NCBI GenBank assembly: GCA_900169235.1
Contig: FWCC01000164.1
Coordinates: forward strand, 1 to 64,000
Source of the DNA: Zarea fungicola
Lineage: Eukaryota > Ascomycota > Sordariomycetes > Hypocreales > Cordycipitaceae
DNA: 64,000 bases
Direction of reading: 5' to 3'
In this document: piece by piece, positions 32,444 through 42,885 of the stretch
How positions within the stretch are numbered: position 1 is the stretch's first letter
Layout of the letters: each line of letters starts with the position of its first letter
Made by a program: the position numbers and the translations under genes
Notes under the pieces: generated by a model
Told to the model about the DNA's origin: nothing
The model's input: the letters and a program-made list of their open reading frames with translations, nothing else
Database searches by the model: none

Positions 32444-34019
32444 CTAGCTTCTCACACGTTCGACTCCAATGTCCGCCTCGTCGATGCCCTTCTCATCACC
32501 CTTCTCATCATAGCCGCCGATGCTGGAACCAGCAGTAGCATCAATCACCCGACGGTCTCGTCTCGCCAGGTACCATACACCAATTGTGGTGACAAAGAGT
32601 GCTGCGCCCATGCACATCATTGCGATGCTCCCCTCTCGCCAGTCTGGAACCTGGGTAGCATTGTAGAAGATGAGCGACCAAAACATGTAGACTGCAATGG
32701 CAAATGTATTCATGGCACCGAGAATAACTGCACGCTTAGCATCGTCATCTCGAGTGACGACGTTTGCCCAAGCAAACAAAACCGTCTGGCTAGCATATTG
32801 GCAGCCATTCAGGAACAGCGCAAAGAACTTGGCCTCCTTGGACGGAGGGTTTAGCATAATTGCCCCCGAGATGAGTGCGGTGCCTGACAGGAAAACTCCC
32901 ACGTGCCAATAGCGCTTTGTAAAGTCGGAATACCAGCCCAGCAAAAGAGTGGCGACGATCCCAACACCTGCGACTCCGGTCGGGATGTAGTTGACTTGTG
33001 AGATGGAGTATTTGCCTGTTGAAGAAAGCCAGAGGTTCATGATGGCGTTGGTGGAGAACATCTCGGTATTGCTGGCAAAGATCCAAATCAAGACGAAGCT
33101 GACGCAGTGCCACGTTTTAAAGACGCGAGAAATGATGCTCCATCCAAGCACGCCGCGGCGCTTCTCAACTTCGGGAAGGCGCTCGACAGCGAGTCTCTTC
33201 TCGACATCTGTGAGCCACCACGCTGTTGTCGACGTTGGGGTATCTGGAAATGCTAAGAATCCGAGGATGGCTATTGGCACAGTGATGACAAAGTCGATGA
33301 TGAACAACCAGCGCCAACCAGGGAGACCTCTGGCACCATCTTGGAATAGTCAGCTTGCGTCCTGAATCTGGAGCAAGAGTTCAGAAGAACGAAAACTTAC
33401 CAAGGCCCGAATGCACAGCGCCTTGTAGGAATCCCGAGAACATTGTGCCGGCCAAGCCACTGCTGGTAAAGATGGCAGTCCGCTTGCCAAGCTCGTGTTC
33501 CTGATACCAGCTGCCAAGAATGTAATGGCAGCCTACAAACGTGGATGCCTCAAAGACGGCCTGGAAAAAGCGAATGACCATAATCTGCCAGGGGTGATTA
33601 CAGAAACCAGTCCCCAAGGTCAGGAGTCCCCAGGCAATCATGCAGCATGGAAAGTAGATACGAGGCTGAAGTTTCTGAAGCGCAAGGTTGTTCGGAATCT
33701 GCCCCAATACGTAACCGCCGTAAAAGACTATTGGACTTCCATGTTAGCACGCTTTCGAAGACACCATGAGTTGCAAGAGCTGGAGAAGCGACATACTCGT
33801 GTTGATGATATTCAATTGCTTCCCATGAAAGTTGAGGTCCTTCTTCATGCCACTAACATATGCATTGTTCAGATTGGAACGGTCAAGGTAGTTTACCCAG
33901 TACATGAGACAGCAAAAGGGCAGAATGACAGAGTCGAGCTTCAGCACAAGCCGTCGCTCTGCCTTTGTTGGTGCGGGCTTTCCCCAGATGACATGTCGAA
34001 TTTTGGAGAATATAGACAT
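32444..34019 (-). CDS. MFS transporter, anion:cation symporter (Fen2/Liz1/Dal5-like)
   Basis: Exons 33797-34019, 33401-33727 and 32444-33327 give 477 residues. Start ATG 34019. Early landmarks are LKLDSVILPFCCLMYWVNYL, DRSNLNNAYVSGMKKDL (about 45-62) and FYGGYVLGQIPNN, typical of the fungal ACS family that carries pantothenate, allantoate, nicotinate and similar organic anions. Later helices include FFQAVFEASTFVGCHY, PGWRWLFIIDFVITVPIAIL and SLIFYN. About twelve hydrophobic segments and a charged cytosolic tail follow. It probably sits in the plasma membrane. It is divergent from the acyltransferase gene, so substrate import or product transport for this cluster is plausible but inferred. Confidence 0.9.
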
Positions 34020-34517
34020 TGCGAAGAGCTATGATCCCATAACCATGTCTTTAGAGTTTTCTCAAAACCTGGGGTAGGAGGTGTCAACTTATGCAGTTTC
34101 ATCTAGCAGCCTCCACCAGTCATCCACAAATACTTGTCGTATCTAGATACAGTGCGCTTCCCCAGCTTTCACTATCAATTGAGAAGGCGTAACCTCTGTC
34201 GGGATAACGCGCATCTCCACGGCACACGAGTCAGCGACAGGACGCCTCGCTGCCCCGCATTCCAACGCCTCCTTGCGACAACGCGTGCTCAGCTCCGACA
34301 CTAAGCTCTGATGTCGGACATGGGCGTGCTCTCCTTTGAACTGGCTAGCTGCATTGATGCAAATGGAATCGGCGAGCGGTGCTGTATGTGGTGGGCTGTA
34401 TGGAGCGGAACGCTCCACCCCGGCCTCGATATTCGTTGTAAATAACAGCGTTCCCAGACTTTTGACCCTAGGAACCGTTTAGCAACAGGCTTTCGTTAAA
34501 AGATTCTGATAAAAAAA
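34020..34517. promoter_or_regulatory. Divergent MFS / acyltransferase promoter region
   Basis: Two genes start on opposite strands 498 bp apart. A CGG-N4-CGG direct repeat lies at 34370-34379, a form some Zn2Cys6 proteins bind. The assignment to the nearby tandem regulator is speculation. Confidence 0.4.
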
Positions 34518-35666
34518 ATGCTCGACATTACAGTAACAGGCAATCACCGAGAGGTAAGCGGCATCTAACCATCAACAATCCGAGCATATGGAAGCCTGAG
34601 ACTAATCATCCAATTACAGATTGGCCTAGCAGTTGGCCAGCAGGCTGCAACCCAGGTGCTCGGGTCTATAAATTTTTATCGTGTTTTATTTCAGGCCTTT
34701 AATGACCTGGAATGGACCACAGTGCGTGAGCGGACCGCAGAGTTCCAGCCTTTCCTCAAGGCAAAATTTCCCCGATATTATGAGGAAATAGAGGGTATTG
34801 CCGAGGGAGCTCAGGTTGATCTTCTGGATGTGCTAGCCCTCAATATCCGAAGTGAGATTGCCTTTGGTCTCTTTGACGAGAACTCGAGACGTCCCATGGC
34901 CATCGATGCCGTTGACGGCTGCACTACCCTGGGCTGGAAAACTTCCAGTGGTTCAACATTTCTAGCACAGAACTGGGACTGGAAAAGCAGGCAGAAACCT
35001 AACCTGATCATCTTGCGCGTAAATCCCAAGGGGGTACCCGGAATGAACCTCCCATCGTTTCAGATGATCACAGAAGCGGGTATTATTGGCAAGATTGGAT
35101 TCAATGAGAACGGAGTCGGCTGCCTTCTCAATGGCATCCGCGCCATCGGAGTCAATCCACAGCGTATGCCTATTCACTTTGCCCTTCGTACCATTCTCGA
35201 GTCTCGGACCAAAAGAGAGGCGCTGGATAAGATTGAAGCGGTGGGGTTAGCCGGAAGTAGCCACATCCTGCTAGGCGACGACACTGGCCCGACTGGCCTT
35301 GAATGCACCAGCCTCGGATTCCAGGAGCTTCCAGCCGATGATCTAGGCCGTGTCATTCATGCCAATAACCTCATCTTGAAACATGAAGGCGTCGTTGAGC
35401 CGCTATGGCTGGAGGACTCGCCTAAGCGAACCGCCCGAATGCAAGAGCTGGCGACTCAGGCTGTAGGTGAAAATGCGAGCCATGAGACGCTGCTTGAGTT
35501 GTTCAAGGACGAACAGGGCTCTCCTGCTGCAATCAATCGGCGACAGCATGGGAACAATGACTCAAACACGCTGTTCAATGTAGTGTATAACATCACAGAA
35601 AAGAGAGGGGTCATCTCCATGGGTAGACCGACAGAGATTGAAGAGCAGATTGAAATCGGATTTTAA
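34518..35666 (+). CDS. Isopenicillin-N acyltransferase-like Ntn hydrolase (peptidase family C45)
   Basis: Exon 34518-34553 (12 codons), a 66-nt intron (GTAAGC...TTACAG) and exon 34620-35666 give 360 residues, close to the roughly 357 of penicillin acyltransferase. The frame begins LDITVTGNHREIGLAVGQQA, then YYEEIEGIAEGAQVDLLDVL and DGCTTLGWKT. G112-C113 is the expected autocleavage site; Cys113 becomes the N-terminal nucleophile. Further conserved parts are FLAQNWDW, NENGVGCLLNGI and SSHILLGDD. The family cleaves or exchanges acyl amides, as in 6-APA acylation, but most fungal members are not in penicillin clusters. No ACV synthetase or IPNS gene is present here. It probably forms or hydrolyses an amide on a cluster product. 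No C-terminal peroxisomal tripeptide is seen (ends EIGF). Confidence 0.88.
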
Positions 35667-36022
35667 CTTGTTGCGATTAGGTGCAGCAATTGACAGAAGC
35701 AATATTATCCTCACATTGACCAACTTCTTTAGTACTGGCTGTTGAAAGAGTGACATGGAGAATTAGACCAGGCCAGTACCCCGTTCCAACTAGACGCATT
35801 TTCAAAACGCCATAAATTGTGTAGAAGAACTTTTTCTAAGACTGCACCTTATCCAACAGCAGATAGTTCTCCGTACTAGAGTACACCTCGATTGAAGTTG
35901 ATGACGGAGTTTCTTACACCGTCTCTCATGCCCGCTCAAGGTCGCCTGCGCTCTGAAGTCGCCTCACTCATGAGCCATTGGGTTGATTAAATATCAATAT
36001 TTGCTGCATTGACATATGCTGA
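35667..36022. other. Convergent intergenic space
   Basis: About 350 bp between the 3' ends of the acyltransferase and the deacetylase. No feature is seen. Confidence 0.4.
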
Positions 36023-37132
36023 CTATCTAGCTACTCCGGCCTTGATGGTTACGCCTTCCAACTTGCCAGACTTGAACTCATCACAGACTTGGGCCATTGT
36101 TACAAACTCAACGCCTTCCTTTGACTTCAAGTACTCAATCAAACGCTCGTGCATCAGCATAACATTCGACTTCCCACTCACTTGAGGGTGACAACTAATG
36201 CAAAACACAAATGTCTCATACTCCCGATAAAAGAAGTCAAATTGGTCTCTCCACTGTACTTCTATGTCTCGTGGATTGACAAACCCATGGGTCCCAGGGC
36301 GGCGAGTGTAGTTCATAGGAGCTGGGTGCATTGTCAGTATCAATTTATTTAGCCAGTAGAGATATGCAATAAAACACTTACGCCAATCATCTACATTCCA
36401 CGATCCTGGGATCTCAACTACCTTTGTGGGCTTGTGCTCTTTCATCGGCTTCATCCAAGTCTCTGGGTCTTGGGAGTAGTCGGTATGTACATTCGAGTCC
36501 TCTGGTACGTCTGCCACGTAATATGGCTGGCAGTCGTGATGCAACATGGAGTGGTCGTACTCTATTCCAAAGTCTTCCAGGATTGACATGGTTTTTGGGC
36601 CAACTTCCCACGCTGGCGCAACCCAACCTTTAGGGTACTTGCCGGTGAACTGTTGGTATACTTCAATGGACTTGGCCATTACCTTTCGCTCCTGTTCTTC
36701 TGTGAGGAAGCGGACAAACTCATGCGTGTAGCCATGTAAGCCTCTAGAAGCGGTGCATTAGTCTTCAAATTTATATGCGCAGCATCTCAATCACTGAATT
36801 GTTGAGTCCCAGTGTACATACATCTCATGTCCAGCATCCCGAACCTTGGCCATCTGCTCCGGGAAAGACAGAATGGTGTGGCTTGGCATATACCACGAGG
36901 CCTTGATGCCGTGATCCTCAAACAGCTTCAGCATGCGGTCTGTGCCAACATTGGCTCCGAAGATGCCTCTTGAGACATCGGTAGCACCAATGGATGATCC
37001 ATCACGTGTGTTGATCCTTGACAAAATGTTAGCTTCCATCATATTAGGACATCGGAAATCATCGGCTGAGGCTTACCAATTGGCACAGGCGTCGACATCG
37101 ACAGCGTACGTAACCAAGGCTCGCTTCGGCAT
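36023..37132 (-). CDS. NodB-type polysaccharide deacetylase / amidohydrolase-like protein
   Basis: Exons 37077-37132, 36822-37016, 36382-36743 and 36023-36321 give 303 residues. Metal-site residues fit the family: D12/D14 in TYAVDVDACAN and H87/H91 in GLHGYTHE, the latter assembled by splice 2-3. Then follow KYPKGWVAPAWEVG, YDHSMLHHDCQPYY, and late FCISCHPQVSG. The DVD and long WxxP-type spacing fit the cytosolic PuuE/PgdA-like subgroup (cyclic imide or N-acetyl substrates) rather than secreted chitin deacetylases; no signal peptide is present. In this neighbourhood it could remove an acyl group from a pathway intermediate. The substrate is unknown. Confidence 0.87.
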
Positions 37133-37580
37133 AATGATAGGGTGATGGATACAATATTTGGCGTTTCCAATTGCTGGGGAGGCTCATGGCAAGTTGTACC
37201 AGATGTATTTATATATGTGGCTTGGAACATTCTCCGCGGATTGGCAACAACTGATGTCACTTAATCAACAGGATATCCGTTCTAGGTTAAAGGTGGCTGA
37301 AGTCATTCATTTAACAGGCGGAGCTTACTTAACTCACTCCGACAGCTCTCTTGCGCCGTCGTCCGACGATCGTGGTGGCGAAGCTTGCTCGCTCTACTCC
37401 GACGCTGGCGCAAGGCAAGTAGCTTAGGTGAATTAGTATTGGCGGGACCCGATATCAACGCAGCTGGGGATTGCGAAAAGCCATTAAATGATTGTAATAT
37501 CCAGAGACTGCTTCACAGACGCCAAGGCTGCATAGCAAAGATTGTGTAATTATTGACAACAGTGCTGGTGGAAATTCGCA
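37133..37580. promoter_or_regulatory. Divergent deacetylase / SDR promoter region
   Basis: The deacetylase and the first SDR start on opposite strands about 450 bp apart, consistent with shared control. No distinct sites are named. Confidence 0.4.
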
Positions 37581-38512
37581 ATGCAAAACTCGCCATCCTT
37601 TGCTGGACGTCAGGTTGCTGTTACGGTTTGTTTTTTTTTTATAAAAAATGGGCCTCAGTTATTGGCCTTTCAATGTTGGTTACTGAATCTGGATAGGGAG
37701 GATGCTCTGGCATTGGACTTGCTGTCACCAAGACACTCCTCGCCCTCGGCGCGAAAGTCTACGTGGCAGACATCACTTCAACGGCCCCCGAATATCTCTC
37801 TCGCGATAGAGATTGCTACCTGACATTGGAATGTGACGTTACCAAAAGGCAAGATTGTGATGCCTTTTTTGACTCCATACCAGGCCGGATAGATGGGCTT
37901 GTCAACTGCGCTGGCATTTCAGGCTGGGAAGGCAAGATTGCGTCGGATGCAGCATACCAGCGAACAATGGACATCAATGTGACTGGGACGTGGAACATGG
38001 CTACTGCGGCCTTGTTTCGAATGTCAAGCCAGGAAGATATTGAGACCCCAGGCATTGTCGCAGGATCCGTGAGGAACGTGGGCAAAGGCTCCATTGTCAA
38101 CGTCGGGAGCGGTGGCTCTCTTCGCGGGATAGCTGGCTTGGCGGCTTACACGGCATCAAAGCACGCGGTGCTGGGCCTGACGCGGTCTTGGGCCCGAGAC
38201 TTTCCCCAGATGCGGGTAAATCTAGTTGCCCCAGGTAAGTAATCAGAGCTGGCGCCACCGAACAAGACAAATGCTAATCAGTACTTCAACCCGGGCACAG
38301 GTGCCACCGAGACACCACTGGCAGAAGCCACCTTTGCTGGCGCGCCACAGGGGGACCCAACTGTAGTTGTCGGAAAGGCGCAGATTGCGTTGACACCGAA
38401 GGGGAGGATGGCCTATGCGACAGACATTGCAGATGCCATCATATTTCTCCTTTCAGACAGTTCCAGTTTTATCACGGGCCAGTGTCTGCCGGTCAACGGC
38501 GGAAACTTTTGA
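37581..38512 (+). CDS. Short-chain dehydrogenase/reductase (classical SDR)
   Basis: Exons 37581-37625, 37697-38234 and 38301-38512 give 264 residues. Splice 1 builds the nucleotide-binding motif VTGGCSGIG (T-G-x3-G-I-G, about residues 14-22). D at VADITS after beta 2 points to NAD preference. The catalytic set is present: NCAG, VNVGSGGS (Ser), and Y-T-A-S-K. The C-terminal VNGGNF end is typical. The enzyme oxidises or reduces a hydroxyl/carbonyl in the cytosol. Its position between the deacetylase and a second SDR suggests a tailoring step of the terpenoid group. No frame problems were found. Confidence 0.9.
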
Positions 38513-38887
38513 GCTGCCAAGCAAAATGTGTACTTGATAAGTAAATAGATAAATCCAACACTTTTGGTGGCTTGCTCCTTGTAAGATTACCACTGAGTGA
38601 AATGGCGCTGAGGCTAGACCGCTGATCCACCTGACTCTCGGCTTTGCGCGGTGTGTGTTCAGCCCAAAGTCGGAGTTGGCCGCAATCAGCTTTGAGATTT
38701 GTTTAGAGAATAAGTGTGAGTTGGATCAGGAATCTGACGGTCTAGACACTCGCCCCAGATATTTGCTTAAGCTAGCCCTCGGATTGAATTGGTATACATG
38801 GTGGTGATGTCCAAGGATTTTGTTCTCAATCACTTCCCTGTCGCAGTTGAATCTTGCAAAATCTCATGTGAGCCATTGCGAAAAGAG

Positions 38888-39981
38888 ATGGAAGCCACTC
38901 AGGAATCAAATGAGGAAAAGAGAGTCGCCATTGTGACTGGTGCTGCAGTACGTAATCACAAAATTGAACACTTCTCCTCGTGCATTTTAAAGCTGATGGA
39001 CTAAGTCTGGCATAGGAAAAGCGCTTGCCACGCAACTGATAAAAGATGATTGGCTTGTGGCCTGCTGCGACATTGACGAAGCAGCTGGCTCCGCCGTAGC
39101 GTCCGAGCTTGGTACCAGTGCGACTTTTTTCCACGTCGACGTCTGTGACTATGATGCCCAGGCGAGAGTCTTTACGATGGTGTGGGAGAAATGGGGCAGG
39201 ATCAATGCTCTTCTGGCAAACGCAGGCCATTCCGACCGTGGCTCTATTTACATATTCGACCATCGCGGTAAGGCCGAGGTGCCTCCCAAGCCGGCTCTCA
39301 AGTCCATCAAAGCTTGTTATGAGAGTTTTCTCTTTGGCGTGCAGCTCGCTATTCATTTCATGAGGAAGAATAAAGTGCCGGGTGGCCAAATCATCGCGAC
39401 GTCCAGCATCGCGGCGGTACATCCGCACCAGACTTTTCCGGAATACTGTGGTGCAAAGGCTGCTGTAAGTTAAGAAATGTGCAACACAGTGCACCACTCA
39501 CTGGTTCTGACATGCTACAGATCAATCACTTCGTGAGAACGGCAGCACCGATTCTCAAAATTGTAAGAGGTTACTGGGTATCACATTTGGGAATGACGTG
39601 TGCTAATTGGAATTAGAAAGAAAATATCACCCTCAACGCAGTTTTGCCAGGCATCGTACTGACTGGAGCTGTGCCCCAGGCCTCCATTGATGCAACGAGA
39701 CCAGAACAGTGAGCCCACCCCTGCAAGACAAAAGCAAAACCGTGCTAATAGTTCGACACAGCCTCACACCAATTGAAACGGTTGTGCAGGCCTATAGTTT
39801 ATGCTTGACACAACACGAATTAAATGGCGAGCTCATAGAGTGCTCTGGCAAGAAACACTTCTTCTTACCTGTAGCTGAGTTCGCCAATGGAGCAACAACA
39901 AAGAGGGCTTGCACCGTCTGGGAGCCACTGTTTGAGGAAAAGCACCATGAGAAATCAGAGCTGCCAGATGCCATTCTATAG
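38888..39981 (+). CDS. Short-chain dehydrogenase (15-hydroxyprostaglandin-dehydrogenase-like SDR)
   Basis: Five exons (38888-38947, 39006-39464, 39521-39562, 39617-39708, 39762-39981) join to about 290 residues. An in-frame ATG at 38798 would add 30 residues. Splice 1 makes VTGAASGIGKA. ACCDID after beta 2 fits NAD, and ANAG, ATSSIAA and Y-C-G-A-K are the catalytic elements. A KENITLNAVLPGIVLTGAVP block follows. The tail (after about 225) is longer than in the classical core and ends SELPDAIL. Many small exons resemble the 15-PGDH-like SDRs common in fungal clusters. The substrate is unknown; co-location with the preceding SDR and terpene synthase suggests alcohol oxidation of a common product. 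Confidence 0.85.
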
Positions 39982-41020
39982 TGGAATTTTCCATGCTGCA
40001 GATCAAATTTAACCTGTGATGGGTGTTTTCTATTTCGACGATGCAGAGCAAATGAAACTCGCAATAGGTGTTTACTGTTTCCATGATACAAGTCAAATTA
40101 AAGTAGTGATGGGTGACTGAGGGCTACATTTCTTGAGATCTTGGTACCAGTGCCACACGACAGCCGCCTCGACGAGGTAAACAAGGCACAGTTGGCTGTG
40201 CCTGCAACAGCCAGGGCACAAGCCGAGACCAGGAAAACAAATGCCAAGAGATATCATGCTACTTGACGGACGCTTATTAATATGTGATTCCGACAGTAAG
40301 ATCCCAATACCGCGATCCAGAAGGTTGCGCACACGAAATTGCTGCGCTTGAGGACAAGCTGTAACCCCAATGCGCGTAAATCGAGAATGCCCCATGCGTT
40401 TCTTGATGTAACCAAAATAGTTTGCTCTGGCAAGTAAGCTAGTGACTGCGATGCAAACTTTCTTTCAGGAAAACAAAGCTCGGGCGAGGTGGTCAACCCC
40501 TCTGCTCCTTTCACCTCGAGCCTCGCACGTCGACTCCTGGTCATTAATAGCAGGATGCCGAGAAAAGCTTCAACAACATTGCGGCTTGGGGTTCAAGACT
40601 AAGAAATGTCACAAAGAAATATAAAGAACGCCCTTTGTTATGAAGTCCTTTTTAATTCCAGTCAAACATGCAGAGTGTAGCATTTTGCGAAGCTGCTGCT
40701 TTTTGAAGATGTTGCTCTGTCTGTGCGCTAGACTCCGTTGCCACCTTGTCGATGGTCGAAATTAGAGCTATGCGATCTGATACTCTGAATATCCATTTTT
40801 TGAAATAATTGCATGCGTGATTTGTGCCTTTGTTCTTGCGATATTAATAGAATACCCCCGTTCCCTTTCTACCGTGCCATTGTGGCTAATAAGAAGGCCA
40901 AAACAGCCCAGTTCAAAACCTCGAATAGCCAACAGGAGAATTCTCAGTTATATCGCCAATCATTTCGCCTTGCAAAGATAAGCAGCTAAATAAATCGACC
41001 CTCACATCAAGACCATAACA
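39982..41020. other. Gene-free stretch
   Basis: About 1 kb without a supported gene, marking the end of the terpene-synthase group. It includes the promoter of the APH-fold gene. Confidence 0.4.
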
Positions 41021-41911
41021 ATGGACTCAACTATCAAGATGCCTTATTTCGCACCGGAGTGCCAACTCCCCTGCCCTCTGCCTACGCTGGAACAGATAGC
41101 GGCATCAACCGACGTTCTTCTCGAATACTCGCCCCACGGACAAAAGCGAATTGTCCGCGTTGGTGACTACTTTGTCAAGTACGGAGTCCGTGTCAAGTTA
41201 ACTGAGGGTGAAACGATGCTGTTTATCAAGGGGGTGCAGAAAGACTTTCCTGTACCGCAGGTTTACGCTTTGTACTCGGCTGTTGAGAACGGCGAAACAG
41301 TAAATTATATCGTCATGGAATACATCCCAGGCAAGGATCTGAAAGAATGCTGGCCAAGCTTGGAGCCAGGGGAGAAGCTGTCTATTGCACGCCAGCTGCG
41401 TACACACTTTGACTTTTTGCGGAGCATTCCAGGGCCCGGCTACTTTGGAAGCGTGGGGAGGAAGCCATTTAACCAGGCCAACTTTTGGCCGGAAACTCGG
41501 GTGAGCTCTGAGGAGAAGAAGAACGTCAGTGGCCCCTTTGAATCGGAAGCAGAACTCACGGAGTCGCTGGCGACGTCTATGACTAGACACTGGGATCTTG
41601 AAGACCAAAAACATAGAATCACCTTTTTACGTCGAGTGTTGTTTGATGTACTGGCGAATCACAAAGCTGTTTTGACCCATGGGGATCTGCGGCAGAGGAA
41701 TATCATTCTGCGAGAGGATGGATCATTGGTACTGATTCGTTGGGAATACTCAGGCTGGTATCCAGAGTACATGGAATATGCAATGGCTATTCTGAATCAT
41801 CAGCGTTTTGCCGATGACTACAGCGAGCATCTAACCACTGCACTTGACTCGTACAATGGCGAGCTGGGATGGGTTGACATTGTTCTCAAGTCAATCCTCT
41901 ATGGCGGCTAG
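41021..41911 (+). CDS. APH-fold (aminoglycoside phosphotransferase-like) protein lacking the metal-binding Asp
   Basis: A single exon of 296 residues. Layout of the fungal APH/choline-kinase-like family: IVRVGDYFVKYG with the Lys of the N-lobe (about 53), NYIVMEYIPGKDL hinge (about 95-107), and a catalytic loop V-L-T-H220-G-D222-L-R-Q-R-N227. The usual following motif is I-D-W-E, in which Asp binds the second metal. Here it reads L-I-R240-W-E, so an essential residue appears to be Arg. The flanking GWYPEYMEY is intact, so this is a true substitution and not misalignment. The protein may be a pseudokinase or bind a ligand without phosphotransfer. Neighbours give no direct partner. Confidence 0.85.
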   Translation: MDSTIKMPYFAPECQLPCPLPTLEQIAASTDVLLEYSPHGQKRIVRVGDYFVKYGVRVKLTEGETMLFIKGVQKDFPVPQVYALYSAVENGETVNYIVMEYIPGKDLKECWPSLEPGEKLSIARQLRTHFDFLRSIPGPGYFGSVGRKPFNQANFWPETRVSSEEKKNVSGPFESEAELTESLATSMTRHWDLEDQKHRITFLRRVLFDVLANHKAVLTHGDLRQRNIILREDGSLVLIRWEYSGWYPEYMEYAMAILNHQRFADDYSEHLTTALDSYNGELGWVDIVLKSILYGG

Positions 41912-42441
41912 GACCGTATTTAAGGTTCAATACAAGAGTGTGCCCGTATTCGGATTTTTTACGGTCTACAAGGTGTGCAGAATTCTTACCAGCCAGTTGA
42001 TAGTCACTCATAGCTAGCAACCTGCTTTATATAAAGTCCTGATCCCTTGGCTGCCTCGCAGCATATTTCTTGCCAAGTACCGGACAGATAATGTATGTAA
42101 GCATCAGTGAACTTTTTTACCGACTGAAACTCCACAGCAGTAGTCCTGCTATCCTCTGGACTGTATAGAACTCTGACACGAAATGAGCTGCCGTTATTCT
42201 CCAAGTTCACCTTCATTTATTATTCCCATTCGCAGTTCCCATGCACTGTTTCCATCCTCAGTTCCCATTGTAACAGCTCAAGCCAAATTATCAGGCCTCT
42301 ATCTCTCCGGCATTTTACTCAGCTCCCATACTCGGCTCTTCGTCTGTGTTTTCCTGATTGCTTAGGTTGCCAGACTGACTAGGGCAGTTGACCGTTGGAT
42401 CAGGCGAGCCTTGTTGCGTTGTGGATTCTGTCAGTTGGTGT
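41912..42441. other. Convergent intergenic stretch
   Basis: About 530 bp between the 3' ends of the APH-fold gene and the small hypothetical gene. No feature is supported. Confidence 0.4.
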
Positions 42442-42885
42442 TTAGCATTTTACTTTCACAGTAGGTGCAGCATATTTCCTATTCCAAGACATGCCTTGCA
42501 TAAATGGCTGCGCGGTGCCGCTCGCAATGAAGGCAGCAATCACTTCGTTGACCCATTCTCGGGATTGTCGGAGAGGCTGGTCGGGGTAAAGTCGCCGTGG
42601 ACCATCCCACTGCTTCTTGGGTGGCTGAATAGAGAGGCAGATGCTCTCAACCATGTGAAACCTGTCCGCGACAATAGAGCCTAGATATGTCTTTTCCTCG
42701 AAAGAAGGTGAATCTTCTGGCCGACCGGTGACTGTAAAGATCCAGAATGTTGTGTCACAATACCGAATGTCTCCTCTGACTTCGTACAGTTGTCCAGCCC
42801 GTTCAGGTTCTGTTTCGATAAAGAGAGAGTGTTGGCCCTTCGTGGACAACGAGCAATACTCCACACGATACATGGGGTACGACAT
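42442..42885 (-). CDS. Small conserved-looking hypothetical protein
   Basis: 147 residues from ATG 42885. The open frame extends upstream to 43119, but that extra part looks like leader sequence. The body reads as a compact globular protein: MYRVEYCSLSTKGQHSLFIE, DTTFWIFTVTGRPED, YLGSIVADRFHMVESIC and a C-terminal REWVNEVIAAFIASG helix. This order (a strand-rich 'ligand or message' body, then a Cys/Arg-Glu-Trp helix) resembles small fungal proteins of unknown function that are frequent in accessory regions. No catalytic motif, signal or membrane segment is seen. I cannot assign a role. Confidence 0.55.
   Translation of the reverse strand: MSYPMYRVEYCSLSTKGQHSLFIETEPERAGQLYEVRGDIRYCDTTFWIFTVTGRPEDSPSFEEKTYLGSIVADRFHMVESICLSIQPPKKQWDGPRRLYPDQPLRQSREWVNEVIAAFIASGTAQPFMQGMSWNRKYAAPTVKVKC

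Noticed and set aside
40093..40624. Short frames on both strands between the second SDR and the APH-fold gene
   Set aside because: No domain or splice evidence; likely chance.
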